The notes beneath the pieces were generated by a model. That model was not told where the DNA came from. It made no database searches and worked only from the letters and a program-made list of their open reading frames with translations. From contig CAJNYU010002662.1 in NCBI GenBank assembly GCA_905331475.1, positions 133,874 through 197,873 on the forward strand: a stretch of 64,000 nt of DNA, written 5' to 3'. The stretch comes from Rotaria socialis. Taxonomy: Eukaryota > Rotifera > Eurotatoria > Philodinida > Philodinidae. Shown here one piece after another: positions 12,485 to 22,537 of the stretch. How positions within the stretch are numbered: the stretch's first letter is position 1; each line of letters begins with the position of its first letter. A program made the position numbers and the translations under genes.

Positions 12485-13746
12485 CAGGTCGTTCAGTTTA
12501 TTTTGAACCAATTTGCATGCAGCTTTTCTTCGTTATTAACTAATACAGATCTCATGGTTCTCATATTAGTTTATTCCCCTAACATTGTATATGCTGTCAT
12601 GATATTTATATTTTAGATAAGCGAACGCCTCGTAATAAAATAGCTGATAATATTGAAGGGGTCGTCAAATACCTTTTGACGAAAAAGTATTCATATTCTG
12701 TCACACAACAAGAGTTATCTGAAATGAATTTTAATGTATCGAAAAGTACTATTAGTCATATTGCTAGCAAACTTGGGAAACAACGCCAGTTAGGTTTATT
12801 AAATAGTTAAAAACCAAAATTTTATCGTGACCGTCATGTAGCAACACCTGCAATCGTACGCCGTGTTACGTCATATGTAAGTAAAGGAAATCCTCGAACA
12901 ATCTCGTTAATAGTTGCAAGGTGTAATCTTAGTGTTGGTATTGCTGTTAGTAGTATTCGTGATATTATCCATGCAAAATGTCGTAAAACCATCGGCACAT
13001 CGTTTATATCCAGGTGTCATTGAAAAGAGACGATCTCGAGCTTGGCGTATGCATCATCAATTATGCAATGAAAGATATAAAAATGATGTAGCTACTAACG
13101 AATCATGGTTTTACTTCGACGCAAGCCAAGGTGTTAGAGATATATATTATGTCAGAAGCGACGGATTATCAGAAGAAGTTAACAAAATCGCACGAAACTA
13201 TTTGCATCCTGTGGCTGTGTTGGTTTGGGTGGATGTGAGCACACATTGTAAGAGTCAGTTACATTTTGTTGAACATGGTTCAACAATTACCAGTCGATAC
13301 TATATTGATCATATAATAGAGCCATTTATTAAATATGATAATCCTCGTTTATTTGCTGGTGACACACAAAAGAAAATGACTCTTCATCAAGATAGTGCAC
13401 CAGGTCATGCAACCAAAGTGACACTTAGTTATATGAAAGAAAAGAAAATTCAAGTTATAACACCTACAGAGTGATTACCTAAGAGTCCAGACGCTGCTTC
13501 GTTGGACTATTCGATTTGGGGTATTTTAAAAGAGCGGGTAAGAAAGCATCAGGTGTCAACGTTAAATGGATTGAAAAATGCTCTCAAACAGGATGTAATC
13601 GGCCATGCTTTGGAGAATTGACCAAAGCGTTGTAGATTAATTTACTACGCTCATGAATCACATATCGAACATCTACTACAATAAATGCATGAAAATACAG
13701 GAATAAAAGCTTTTCTATTTTGTTTCAAAATAAACTGAATGACCTG
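12485..13746 (+). mobile_element. Tc1/mariner-superfamily element (DD37D-like), 1262 bp, TIRs intact
   Basis: Both ends read [18 protein letters not shown] inward for about 23 bases with one mismatch, and each is directly flanked by TA (12483-12484 and 13747-13748), the target duplication expected for this superfamily. The interior is one transposase reading frame in broken form. Recognisable transposase wording includes HQDSAPGHA, SPDAASLDYSIWG and the N-terminal helix-turn-helix region KIADNIEGVVKYLL. The intact TIRs mean the element could still be moved in trans by a related transposase. TIR similarity suggests a moderately young insertion despite the coding damage. Confidence 0.92.
12619..13683 (+). 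pseudogene. Broken mariner-type transposase
   Basis: Coding similarity runs from 12619 to about 13683. Damage seen: TAA at 12808-12810; an extra base in the A-run near 12985-12988 shifting the frame; TGA at 13472-13474 and TGA at 13619-13621, both at positions where Trp fits. The second catalytic Asp is in HQDSAPGHA and the third in SPDAASLD. Counting through the stop they are 37 residues apart, pointing to the DD37D (maT-like) branch. The usual first-Asp motif (DES) reads TNESWF, so the first catalytic Asp appears mutated to Asn. The product cannot be active. DD37D placement is from spacing alone and needs a tree. Confidence 0.85.
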
Positions 13747-14014
13747 TATCTTCGAATCCATGTAAAGTTTTGAAGCAACATTGCTCCGAAATTCGAAAAT
13801 GGTTCACAAAAGACAAAAATGAACATATATATGATAAGATTCTGGATGTGTAAGATGAACAGCGATAGTGAGGATGCGCTCTCATCATAATCAGATAGTT
13901 TTTATTTAAGATTTCTTCTTATTTTTTACCTTTGATCTGTTTGATTGATTCATATTAAATTTGTATTTAAAAACTAAAGTTCATGTATGATTTTCATTTG
14001 TCTGATACTTCTAG

Positions 14015-14527
14015 ATGAAAAGAAAGCAATTGTCCATGGCTTCATATTCAATTCTTTCTTTATTCAACACGCTCATAGCATTCATGGTTCTTTTTACTAT
14101 TGGAATATTTTATGCACATTCAATAAAAGTCGATAATGCCGTGCGTCGGTTAAATGAACCGAAACAGAAGCGTTCAATAATATTTGAATATATTATGAAA
14201 AACTGTTCAGAGTTGTTAGTGGTATATCCAGAATTTTACCAAGTTCCTCGATTTGAACTATGTGGAGGTTACGGTGTACCAGTAACGTTGGCAAAATTAG
14301 CAATACTATTATCAATGCTCTACGATATCTATTTATTGTATTCATTGTATGATCTACCTGTAGTAATAGCTATAATGGGAAGCATATCCTCTTATTTCTT
14401 CTACGCAAATCTTACAAATAACAAGTGGACTATCCAATGCTTGGAGCTGGTCTTAATATTAGCTGCGTATGTGATGATTTTTGGTCAATATTTACTGTCA
14501 AATGTCGCTCATGCTTTGAAACACTAA
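14015..14527 (+). CDS. Unrecognised 170-aa four-span membrane protein
   Basis: A single-exon ORF with an ATG encodes 170 aa. Four hydrophobic spans are visible, at residues ~10-32 (SLFNTLIAFMVLFTIGIFYA), ~88-108 (KLAILLSMLYDIYLLYSL), ~111-130 and ~140-160 (CLELVLILAAYVMIFGQYL). A ~50-residue hydrophilic loop with basic RRLNEPKQKRS lies between spans 1 and 2. I know no family with this arrangement and do not assign a function. The last third is duplicated at 12347, showing that this gene belongs to a small local family. A lineage-specific bdelloid gene is plausible. Intactness of the frame over 170 codons supports a real gene; no intron is needed. Confidence 0.6.
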   Translation: MKRKQLSMASYSILSLFNTLIAFMVLFTIGIFYAHSIKVDNAVRRLNEPKQKRSIIFEYIMKNCSELLVVYPEFYQVPRFELCGGYGVPVTLAKLAILLSMLYDIYLLYSLYDLPVVIAIMGSISSYFFYANLTNNKWTIQCLELVLILAAYVMIFGQYLLSNVAHALKH

Positions 14528-14718
14528 GGATTCAAAATTTTAAGATGGTTATTAAAAACATAAGAATCAAGACATTGGTGAGTTTTGTCATAACAACAAA
14601 GATAAATATTACAATGAATGATGTTCTCATGTACATATACCGCATAAAGTGGTGGAAAAAGTTTAAGAATAATTTTGTTTATTTTTATTGTTCAAAGTCA
14701 AGGACTAAGAAAATTTTA

Positions 14719-14777
14719 GTGTGAGTGTGGGTTCGGGCTGTCTTTCTATCGTTCACATCCACACCCTCACACCCGCC
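14719..14777 (+). repeat. GC-rich imperfect hairpin with telomere-like TGTGGG/CCCACA units
   Basis: GTGTGAG (14719-14725) and TGTGG (14726-14730) can pair with CCACA (14759-14763) and CTCACAC (14766-14772), leaving a two-base bulge and a 28-base loop. The loop contains TCTTTCTATCGTTCAC, the exact reverse complement of a block at 10746-10761, which is likewise followed by CCACACCCACA. It may be a small hairpin element or a relic of telomere-like sequence. Confidence 0.45.
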
Positions 14778-16915
14778 TTGCAATAAAGTAAAACAGCACA
14801 TTAGACTTTAATAAAAGTTTAGGTACAACGGCAATTTATCATACTTACGTTTGAAAAGAACTATATAACAATGTCTAGCTTCTATCATAACATAATATCA
14901 ATTGTAGACTTTTAGTGACAAAGAACAATGGATGCGATAAGAGGAATATGTTTGCAGATGGCAGAAGTTTCGAGCGCTTCTTAGGAACGTTTAATATCGA
15001 GTATGTCTTACGTAAAGTTAATAGAAAAAATACTTTATTTTCCATATATTTGAAGTTGAAAATGTTAAATATTAACAAGAAACAACATGAACCCTCTGTG
15101 CTAGTTTGTAGTGGATAATCGACAGTCTGATTTTCAGTAATTAATTTTGAACTGCCGCTTAGATCGAAAATTACATTTGCCCACTTGTTGCCCAAACATA
15201 CTTAGTTAAAGCGATGTTTTAATAGTATATGATTCACATTTTATACTTTATTCTTGATAGACTATGGCATAGCTGGTTTTTTAAACCAATGCATAGATAT
15301 GGGTTGATTACAATTTGAAAATAGTATCGAAAAGAGAATTCAATGCACTGGATTTGTTTCTGAGCAATTTTTCATAGGTACACCATAGAGAACCCCAGTT
15401 TTATAGGAGCAATAATCAAAATTCAAGAGCACATTGACATAAGAAACGGGTTATTTTCGGAAAACAAATTTCGAAAACTAGCTTTTTTTAGAGATGTAAA
15501 CATATTGAAAATGAATTTCTCTAAAAACGCTTATATCATGCACTTTCAATATACCTCTAGTTCTTGGTTGTTGCACGTTGGAACCTCGAAATCTCTAATT
15601 TATTCCTATGGAAAGCTTTTCAAAACGTAATCCGAGCACTTTTAGTGTTTATGCTGATAATAGCTAATTGAAGATACCTTCATGATTAATAGATCATAAG
15701 ATAAATATCAGCAGAGTAAAAAACACCATCAGTTACGTCTGTTTGCGAATGCATATATATATCAAAGACGATGTCATAATTTGCCCGTGTGATATTTTCA
15801 TGCAAAAATTTATCGAAAATAAATTGGTCACATGCAAACAAGCTTCATGAATTAGAAACAAGAGGAAAGGTAAGCAAATCTAAATAAAGAATATACAGTG
15901 GACTTTGCTTTATCCCGATGTTTACTTATTTTATCACAGCAGTCAGCATATCATCGGACGATGTTTTTTTGATCTCCTATTCGTCACTATTTTGTATAGC
16001 ATCAACAAAATTAGAATTTTATTTTGATCTGAGCAGTTTTTTTTTCTGCAAACATAAGTGATTCCATGACTGATAATCCATTCTAATAGCAACAAAGGTG
16101 ATTATTAAAAGATCACTTCGTTGATTTGATTTCATTAATGCAGGTAATGATAATCTGTATTAATCTTTTTGTTTTGAAAACAAACTGCAAGAGACCAGAC
16201 ACAATTTTGGCAATACTGCAGTTACATAAAGAAGTCTAGGTATAATTAAGCTGTCGAAAAAATAAAATAAAATAAAATGTTTCATTTGTATTTCTATTTT
16301 ATATGTTTCGGTAGCGTGTGACGAGTAGTAGCTCGCGAATACCAGTGCATTGATATTTCTAACTGATTTTGTAGAAGAAAATTTTTAAGCTTTTGTCAAC
16401 TTACGTGTCTTTTCGCAAAAGTAGGTCAATTTTGGATTATAGAAAAATTTTTAACAGTTTTTATTTGTTTACATCTACAAAACTGTTTACCTCAAATTTA
16501 TCGCAAAAAACTAAACGTAGGACATTTATTTATAGATGTTTCATAACTTTTAGTTCACGACGATAAATTTCATACGAACTATTTTGGAAATTATACGGCC
16601 ATGAATGAATTGAAAACAATTCAGTTATCAAAAACTGATCTCCATTCGAGGAAAAAACAGATCAAATGAAATGAACAGAAATTAATCTTCAAAAAAAAAT
16701 GCATTGCAAAACATGAGAAACCCGCGTATTTGTGTTACTCTGATAACAGACGATGTAGAAACCTCATAGAAAGAGAAGAACATTTAACTTCAGATTTCAT
16801 TTTAAGTTGCCGGTAACTTAATATAGATTCAATAATTAGCTGTGTGATAAATAATAAGCTCTATTCTTGCTTGCGAGAACTTTTATCGGAAAAACATATT
16901 TTAGAGAAATTCCAT
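14778..16915. other. Intergenic, no supported gene
   Basis: AT-rich DNA without convincing exons; ORFs around 14875-15195 on both strands are not protein-like. A short (AAAAT)n run lies at ~16259-16278. The last few hundred bases would include the promoter and leader of the Rieske oxygenase gene. Confidence 0.4.
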
Positions 16916-18230
16916 ATGCTTCCAATAACTGAACTGCTACTCTCCACTTGGTGGCTAATTCTGCCGATTATTGCTCTAGTTTTTCTATATTTACATCAAC
17001 CGAAAGAAGAAAAAACACAATCTCGAAAAATTCGTCGTGGTGTGGATCGAAGTTTAACATATCCTCGTCAATATCCATGTGGTTGGTATCGTATTTGTAA
17101 TTCAGATGATGTATCCAGACGAGGTCAAATCAGACGTGCTTTTGCATTCAGTCGAGAAATGGTTGTTTTCCGATCGGATGATGAACATAATCAAGTTCAT
17201 GTCTTAGAAGCATTTTGTATTCATATGGGTGCCAATTTAGGTGTTGGTGGACGAGTTATGCCTGGTACAAACTGTATACAATGTCCATTCCATTTGTGGG
17301 AATTCAATGGACAAAATGGTCGCTGTACAAAAATTCCATATATTGACGGGAAAATACCTGATAAAGTAGAAAAGCATTATTTTTAGTTGTTGTAGGTGTT
17401 GCTGTTGTTTAGTAAATGAATTATTCATATTCATAGGCGAAGATGCATTCGTATCCATGTGTTGAACGCCATGGAATGATTATGATTTGGTATCATCCTT
17501 TGAATGAACCACCTCATTATGATGCTATTTGCGTAGATGAATTACTTGGTGATAAATATGAATTTCGAGGTAATTATAGTTATCCAAATATTCAAATGCA
17601 TCTACAAGAATTCGCTGAAAATGCTGCTGATGTTCAACATTTTCAACCCCTTCACGGGCAAATGCTTATTCCGTGGACTAAAATACGTGTACCACTTGTA
17701 TATGTTCATCATACTGCATCACTAGTATTTAGTGATCAAACTCATATTGCCTATTTTTATGATACAGCAATGATTCAATTATTCGGTAAACCGTATGAAT
17801 CAACGAAAGTTGATGCCTCGATTACATTTTATGGACCTGGTGGTATAACATTATTTCGTTTTGATGGAGAATTTGGTAGAATTTATTTATTTCATACACA
17901 TACACCAACAAATTATACTGAATTAGACGTAGAATTTCGAGCATATGTGGAACGAAAAATACCGAGATTTTTTAATTGGTATATTATCGGAAATTGGATA
18001 GCACAATGGCAACGAGATATTGATGTTTGGGAAAATAAAGTAGAAACTTCTTTGTTTCCATTTTTTTTTCATTAAAACTAATATCATTGTTTGTTTCCAT
18101 TTAGATACACAAGCGTGCACCTTTTCTTGTGAAAAATGATGGTCCAATTTTAAAAATGCGTCGATGGTTTAGTCAATTTTATCTTTCTAAAGAAGAACAA
18201 GATAATATTGCCGATACACTAGACTGGTGA
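16916..18230 (+). CDS. Rieske oxygenase, DAF-36/Neverland-type cholesterol 7-desaturase (copy 1)
   Basis: Exons 16916-17365, 17437-18039 and 18105-18230 (introns 71 and 65 bp) encode 392 aa. DAF-36/Neverland enzymes convert cholesterol to 7-dehydrocholesterol, the first step to ecdysteroid or dafachronic-type hormones, at the ER membrane. Seen here: an N-terminal membrane anchor (residues ~12-32); the Rieske [2Fe-2S] motif CIHMGANLGVGG...CIQCPFH (C-x-H, C-x-x-H) near residues 102-124; and a mononuclear iron site DVQHFQPLH (D-x2-H-x4-H). The ATG at 16916 is chosen because the frame extends upstream only through a GTG, and because it places the anchor at the N-terminus as in the paralog at 26755. 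AATAAA occurs at 18299. The paralog has identical exon 2 and exon 3 lengths. Substrate is inferred from family, not shown. Confidence 0.93.
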
Positions 18231-19653
18231 CTTTTATTTCTTATGATGTGTTTAAATATTTGAGTAGCTTTTTTTATATTCGTATATGAATAGACTTTAA
18301 TAAAAAGTTTAGATCATCATCATCAAACCATAACGACTTATTATCTCCTGTTTCTAATTTATCATTCCTTAGTAAATGCATTGATGGTTCAGAGTGCTCG
18401 AAAAGATATCGTGCCATCAATATGTAAAAATAAATTTTAGATACTTCAAAACTTGCACATTATCTTGGAATCCTTTTTTATTTAAACTTAGAACACTTTT
18501 TTTTTATTTTCAATAGACTAACCTACTAGAAATATGTGAGTTGGGCGCAGTAAAAGATGAAAAACCATCCAAACAAGTACCTAATGAATAATTTTATACT
18601 ATTAGAGTTTCCATTGAGGTGCTCGGTCACGATTCTGTCCCCTATACTAGTAGTAAAGTAATTGTTTTGAGTATCATACTGAAAACTGTACTAATATATA
18701 ATAACTTTCACGTAAGTATATTGAATAGGAGTTTCAATTAATAATATACATATAAATTTTGTACAATATAGTCTAATACTAATATTGAAGTATAAAGATT
18801 AAAATTTTAATTACTTTCTCGACTACAGAACACATCATATATATACGTATATACACTAATCAAAGTCCGTCATAGATCGGCAAAGATAGTTTAGCAACAT
18901 ACGCTGTCTCTCATATTTCACGTTAGAAGTTGTGGTAAACTTTATTCATATAGTCGAAGTTTACATAAGATGTGTGTCTCGTTCTAATGAATACATGAAC
19001 TACATTCTGATTACGTTTCAGAAGGATAAACTAAACAGGTAGGAAAAAGATTGAGTCCATCTATAAAGAAAATGAAACAATCTTCTTACGGCCAATGAAA
19101 TCAGGAATATCCTCTGTCATATTTTAATCCGACAGACATTATGCTTATAGTCTTAATTTCCAAATATATTTAATATATTAAAAGCATTATTATTCTATAA
19201 AAAAAATTAATGAAAGAGCTTTCAGATAAATACTTTATAATCAAGAGATCGTGTTCTACAGTACAATTTATTATATTTAACTATTTTCAAATTCCAAGTA
19301 TTTGCAATTGTTTCATTATTTGGTTTTAACTGAATGGGTTATTTTTAAGATTATCATCGATAAGAAGCAATACACCAAAAAACAAGTTTAATATGTAGTG
19401 TTAGTGGAAACTATCTTCGTGTTCATCCAATTATCGAATGATGTATACATGATTTCAAAATACAGTCAAATTATTTTTCATTAGCAAGTTGACAGAAAAG
19501 TGATTATCCTTCGTCCCGAACTGAAAATTACTTTTGAACAACGAAACCCAAAAAAAGAAGGCAAAATATAATTTCTTAGCAACTTTAAAACATAGTTTCT
19601 GATTTATATTATCTGAATTTCCGCTCGAGTATTCTACTCATCACAACTTTAAA
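18231..19653. other. Intergenic downstream of Rieske copy 1; no feature seen beyond the poly(A) signal
   Basis: Apart from the AATAAA at 18299-18304 and a short ATATATACGTATATA palindrome-like stretch near 18839, I see nothing codable or clearly repetitive in this 1.4-kb AT-rich stretch. Confidence 0.4.
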
Positions 19654-19661
19654 TTCACTAC

Positions 19662-19846
19662 CAGAGCATCAACCAGACCGTGTCTTTGTAGGCCTGACCG
19701 GCCTGTGGCAGGCCTTTGCATTTCAAGCCTGCCTGTGTCTGTCAACTAATTTGTTTGGCCTGGCCTGCCTGTGACAGATCAGGCCTCAAGATCATGGCTT
19801 GTGCCTGTCACAGGCAGGCAGGCTTAGTGACCTGGTTGATGCTCTG
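19662..19846. mobile_element. 185-bp hAT-type MITE with perfect 8-bp target-site duplication
   Basis: The ends are inverted copies of CAGAGCATCAACCAG. Both sides are flanked by the identical octamer TTCACTAC (19654-19661 and 19847-19854), the target duplication length typical of the hAT superfamily. The interior is GC-rich against AT-rich surroundings and repeats GGCCTG/CAGGCC and CTGTGACAG/CTGTCACAG words that can fold further. It has no coding capacity. The perfect duplication suggests a fairly recent insertion. Confidence 0.93.
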
Positions 19847-19854
19847 TTCACTAC

Positions 19855-20835
19855 TATGCAAAATCATTCAAAAACAAATATATATATATATGTCACAGTT
19901 GACATGAGAGTTTCAGTTGAGATTGGAATGCGCGAAAAAATAAATTTTTCTCTTTTTTCTGCTCGTGATAATAGATTATAGAAAAACAGAACAGAGAAGA
20001 AACACTTCTCAGATAAATGCAATGTCCCCAGTCCCCATAGTTTAAAGAATACACAGAGAGTGAATATATCATTGAGAGATAAAAACACAAAATTTATTTT
20101 TCTCCGATAAATTCAATTTCCCCATAGTTAAAAAAATAGACAGAGTTGAATTATTTAAAAACTCATTCTAAAAAGATGCAAGGAATAATTCTCAATATAA
20201 AAATTTCTAAAGTCAGATCTCAACAAAAATTCTATTAAAAAAATTAAGAAAAAAACTATTCCAAACTCAACTAAATTCCAAACCCGTCTGTCACATATAT
20301 AAATCATTAAAAAATTCAACTCCTTTTTTTATTTGTTGCGACAACTTTCTGATTATGAAAAGTTTTTCCCAAGAAGTAATTGTATAATTAACATTGATTG
20401 TTGAGTTAATAGGTAAGGGTTTTTCGTAATAATAAAATAATTTTCTTTCTATTAGTTGTTTTTTGTAATAGCTTACAAGATCGAAGGAAATATTCTTGAC
20501 ATTTGAAATAAAAGAATAAGGATATAGTAAAATTATAAAAAACATGAGACTAAGACTAGTAAGCCTCTAATGGTGAATAGCTACTTATGTAGAGAAATTG
20601 GCACACGAAAGGGAAGCAAAAAATAGAGTATGCTAGTTTATACATTAGAAGTGTCATACTACCCATTTAGCCTGTCGTTGTATTATCGTGTAAATATAGC
20701 CATTAGTTACCATTATAATGCAAATAATGGCTATAATTGCATAATAATGCAACGACCAGCTACATGGGATAATCGGCAAAACCAGAAAAAAGTGTAACTC
20801 ATTTTCATCTGATATATAGCTAACACACAATAAAT
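19855..20835. other. Intergenic upstream of globin; no supported gene
   Basis: ORFs on both strands here are short and AT-driven. A CAGATAAA...CAATG..CCCCA(T)AGTT motif occurs twice, near 20008-20045 and 20104-20130, suggesting a diverged local duplication of about 100 bp. The promoter of the globin gene must lie near the end. Confidence 0.4.
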
Positions 20836-21515
20836 ATGGGGTGTTTTCATTCATCAATACGCCGAATTAGCAATGACTCTATTTTCGATTCGAATGATAT
20901 TTTACATTTAACACAATCATGGAATATTATTAAAACTCATAATCTTCAAAAATTTGCTCAAGCTGTTCTCATTAAGTACACAAAAGATAATAACAAATAA
21001 CCATTGAAATCTATACGAACTTATTATATTTGATGTTTTTAGAATCACTAATCAAAATCCATTACTCCGCAAATTCTGGATGTCAAAAGTTTCAGTTGAT
21101 GGAAATAATTATGATTATAGTCAACATGACTCATGTTTACGAAATGATATAAGCTGGCATATTGGATTGCGTGATCAAAGTATTCAATTTGTATCCATAC
21201 TTGATAAGCTTATTTCAGTTATTCACGATGAAAATCATTTAAAAACAGAAATTAGGTCACTCAATATTCCAGACGATTTTTTCCGGATTGAACATAACTT
21301 ATTGGTGGTAAGTTTTTTTTTTCTTCTGAAGTCATCAAACCTAATTGATATCCTTTCGATTTGTTTATTTTGTTATTTGGAAGACAATGACAAATTGTTT
21401 ATTGAAGAATGTCAGAGACCATTGCCAAACGTTTAACTACGATTTTACAGATTCTCTTGAACAGGTTTGGAATAAATTTTTTATGTTTATTGTTCAAAAT
21501 ATGAAAATAAAATGA
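20836..21515 (+). CDS. Globin-like protein with N-terminal MGC and Asp at the proximal-His position
   Basis: Exons 20836-20975, 21043-21307 and 21384-21515 (introns 67 and 76 bp, frames continuous) encode 178 aa. Helix A wording (LTQSWNIIKTHNLQKFAQ), the E/F stretch (QFVSILDKLISVIHDE) and helices G-H (CLLKNVRDHC, LEQVWNKFFMFIVQNM) follow the neuroglobin/globin-X pattern. The protein begins MGCFHS, a potential N-myristoylation (Gly2) and palmitoylation (Cys3) signal, as known for membrane-bound globin X. Aligned by eye to neuroglobin, position E7 is Gln and proximal F8 is Asp (NIPDDFFRI) instead of His. Conventional heme binding would therefore be lost or altered. AATAAA lies two bases after the stop. 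The fold assignment is good; heme status is inference. Confidence 0.8.
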
Positions 21516-22537
21516 GAATAAAATAACATAATCTACAGAAATCATCGTTACATCGTATAATAACAGTCAACAAAGTTGATTCTTTTTATTTTTAATTAAA
21601 ATGAATGCTAAATTTTTTGTGTAACTAAATAAATAACATTAATAATTTTATCGTTACGTTGAATAATGAATCTTTATAGATACTTACTTTCTCTTTACTT
21701 CAATTATTATTTATGAATGAATTTTCTAAAATAGAACAATACTGCATATAACAAAACAAATCTGTCATTTCTAACGAAATCAAGTCTGGTAGCGATGTAT
21801 AAATAAAACAAAATGAAAAATATTTCAAAAAAGTATTGCCTAATTAAATCATTTTCTTGGTACTTGTTTCAATATGGAAATATATCATACTAATTCATTA
21901 TATAGTGAATTGTATAAATGACACCAACAGAGAAGTTTAAATAATAAAATAACTTAGTTCCTTATCAGTCGAAACTACTTTATTATTAAATATTGGACTT
22001 TTATCTTAACTTATTCGGACTCATGTTCAATTTATCAAGGATTTCTCATGATTTTTTAAGCAATTTTAAACTATATCTTTGGTATTTTTAATAAGAGTGA
22101 ACTGGTTTACACTTGAAAGTAGCTGTGCATCTATATTTAATTCTAAACGACTAATTGATGCCAGATCGTTATTACTTGAATCGATAAACTGTCAGAGCAA
22201 GCAATCCAGTTCTAATAAATAACTGCTTCAAAATTTCATCAGATTATTAATTAGGCAACATCAAAAGAGAATCTAATTATCTGTCAACAGATATACAGAA
22301 CTCATTTGAATTATTCTTGCGCAAACAGTAGTCACAAAGTGATAATCAAGATTAGGACAGAAGTATGTCATACGTAGTAGCTTTGATTGTTATTAAACAT
22401 GTTTTTATCATTCAGTTCGAAAAACCAAAGCTTGTTGAAAAACTGACTGATGCTTACAGTATAGAAGACATTTGGGATTCATTAAAATAATAAAAATGGA
22501 TATACAGTTATATTTAATAGAAGAAAAATAATATAAA
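21516..22537. other. Intergenic, no supported gene
   Basis: Contains the globin poly(A) signal at 21517-21522. The rest is AT-rich with no protein-like frame; a minus-strand ORF at 22408-22656 overlaps the following repeat and has no recognisable motif. Confidence 0.4.

Larger units (their letters stand above)
12347..13790 (+). pseudogene. Truncated paralog of the 170-aa membrane protein, split by a mariner insertion
   Basis: From about 12352 to 12482 the sequence closely follows the last third of the intact gene at 14015-14527. It shares the peptide core ELVLILA and the nucleotide run TTGGAGCTGGTCTTAATATT. The copy lacks everything corresponding to the first two-thirds of the protein. It is interrupted after GQYL by the TA-flanked transposon at 12485-13746. 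A weakly matching tail (ATCCATGTAAAGTTTTGAAG) resumes at 13747. A partial duplication followed by transposon insertion explains the structure. No product is expected. Confidence 0.75.

Noticed and set aside
14425..14724. 99-aa plus-strand ORF overlapping the four-span protein gene
   Set aside because: Out-of-frame overlap with the better-supported ORF, running into AT-rich DNA.
16844..16915. 24-residue upstream extension of Rieske copy 1
   Set aside because: The frame opens with GTG, not ATG; the ATG at 16916 puts the membrane anchor at the N-terminus as in the paralog.
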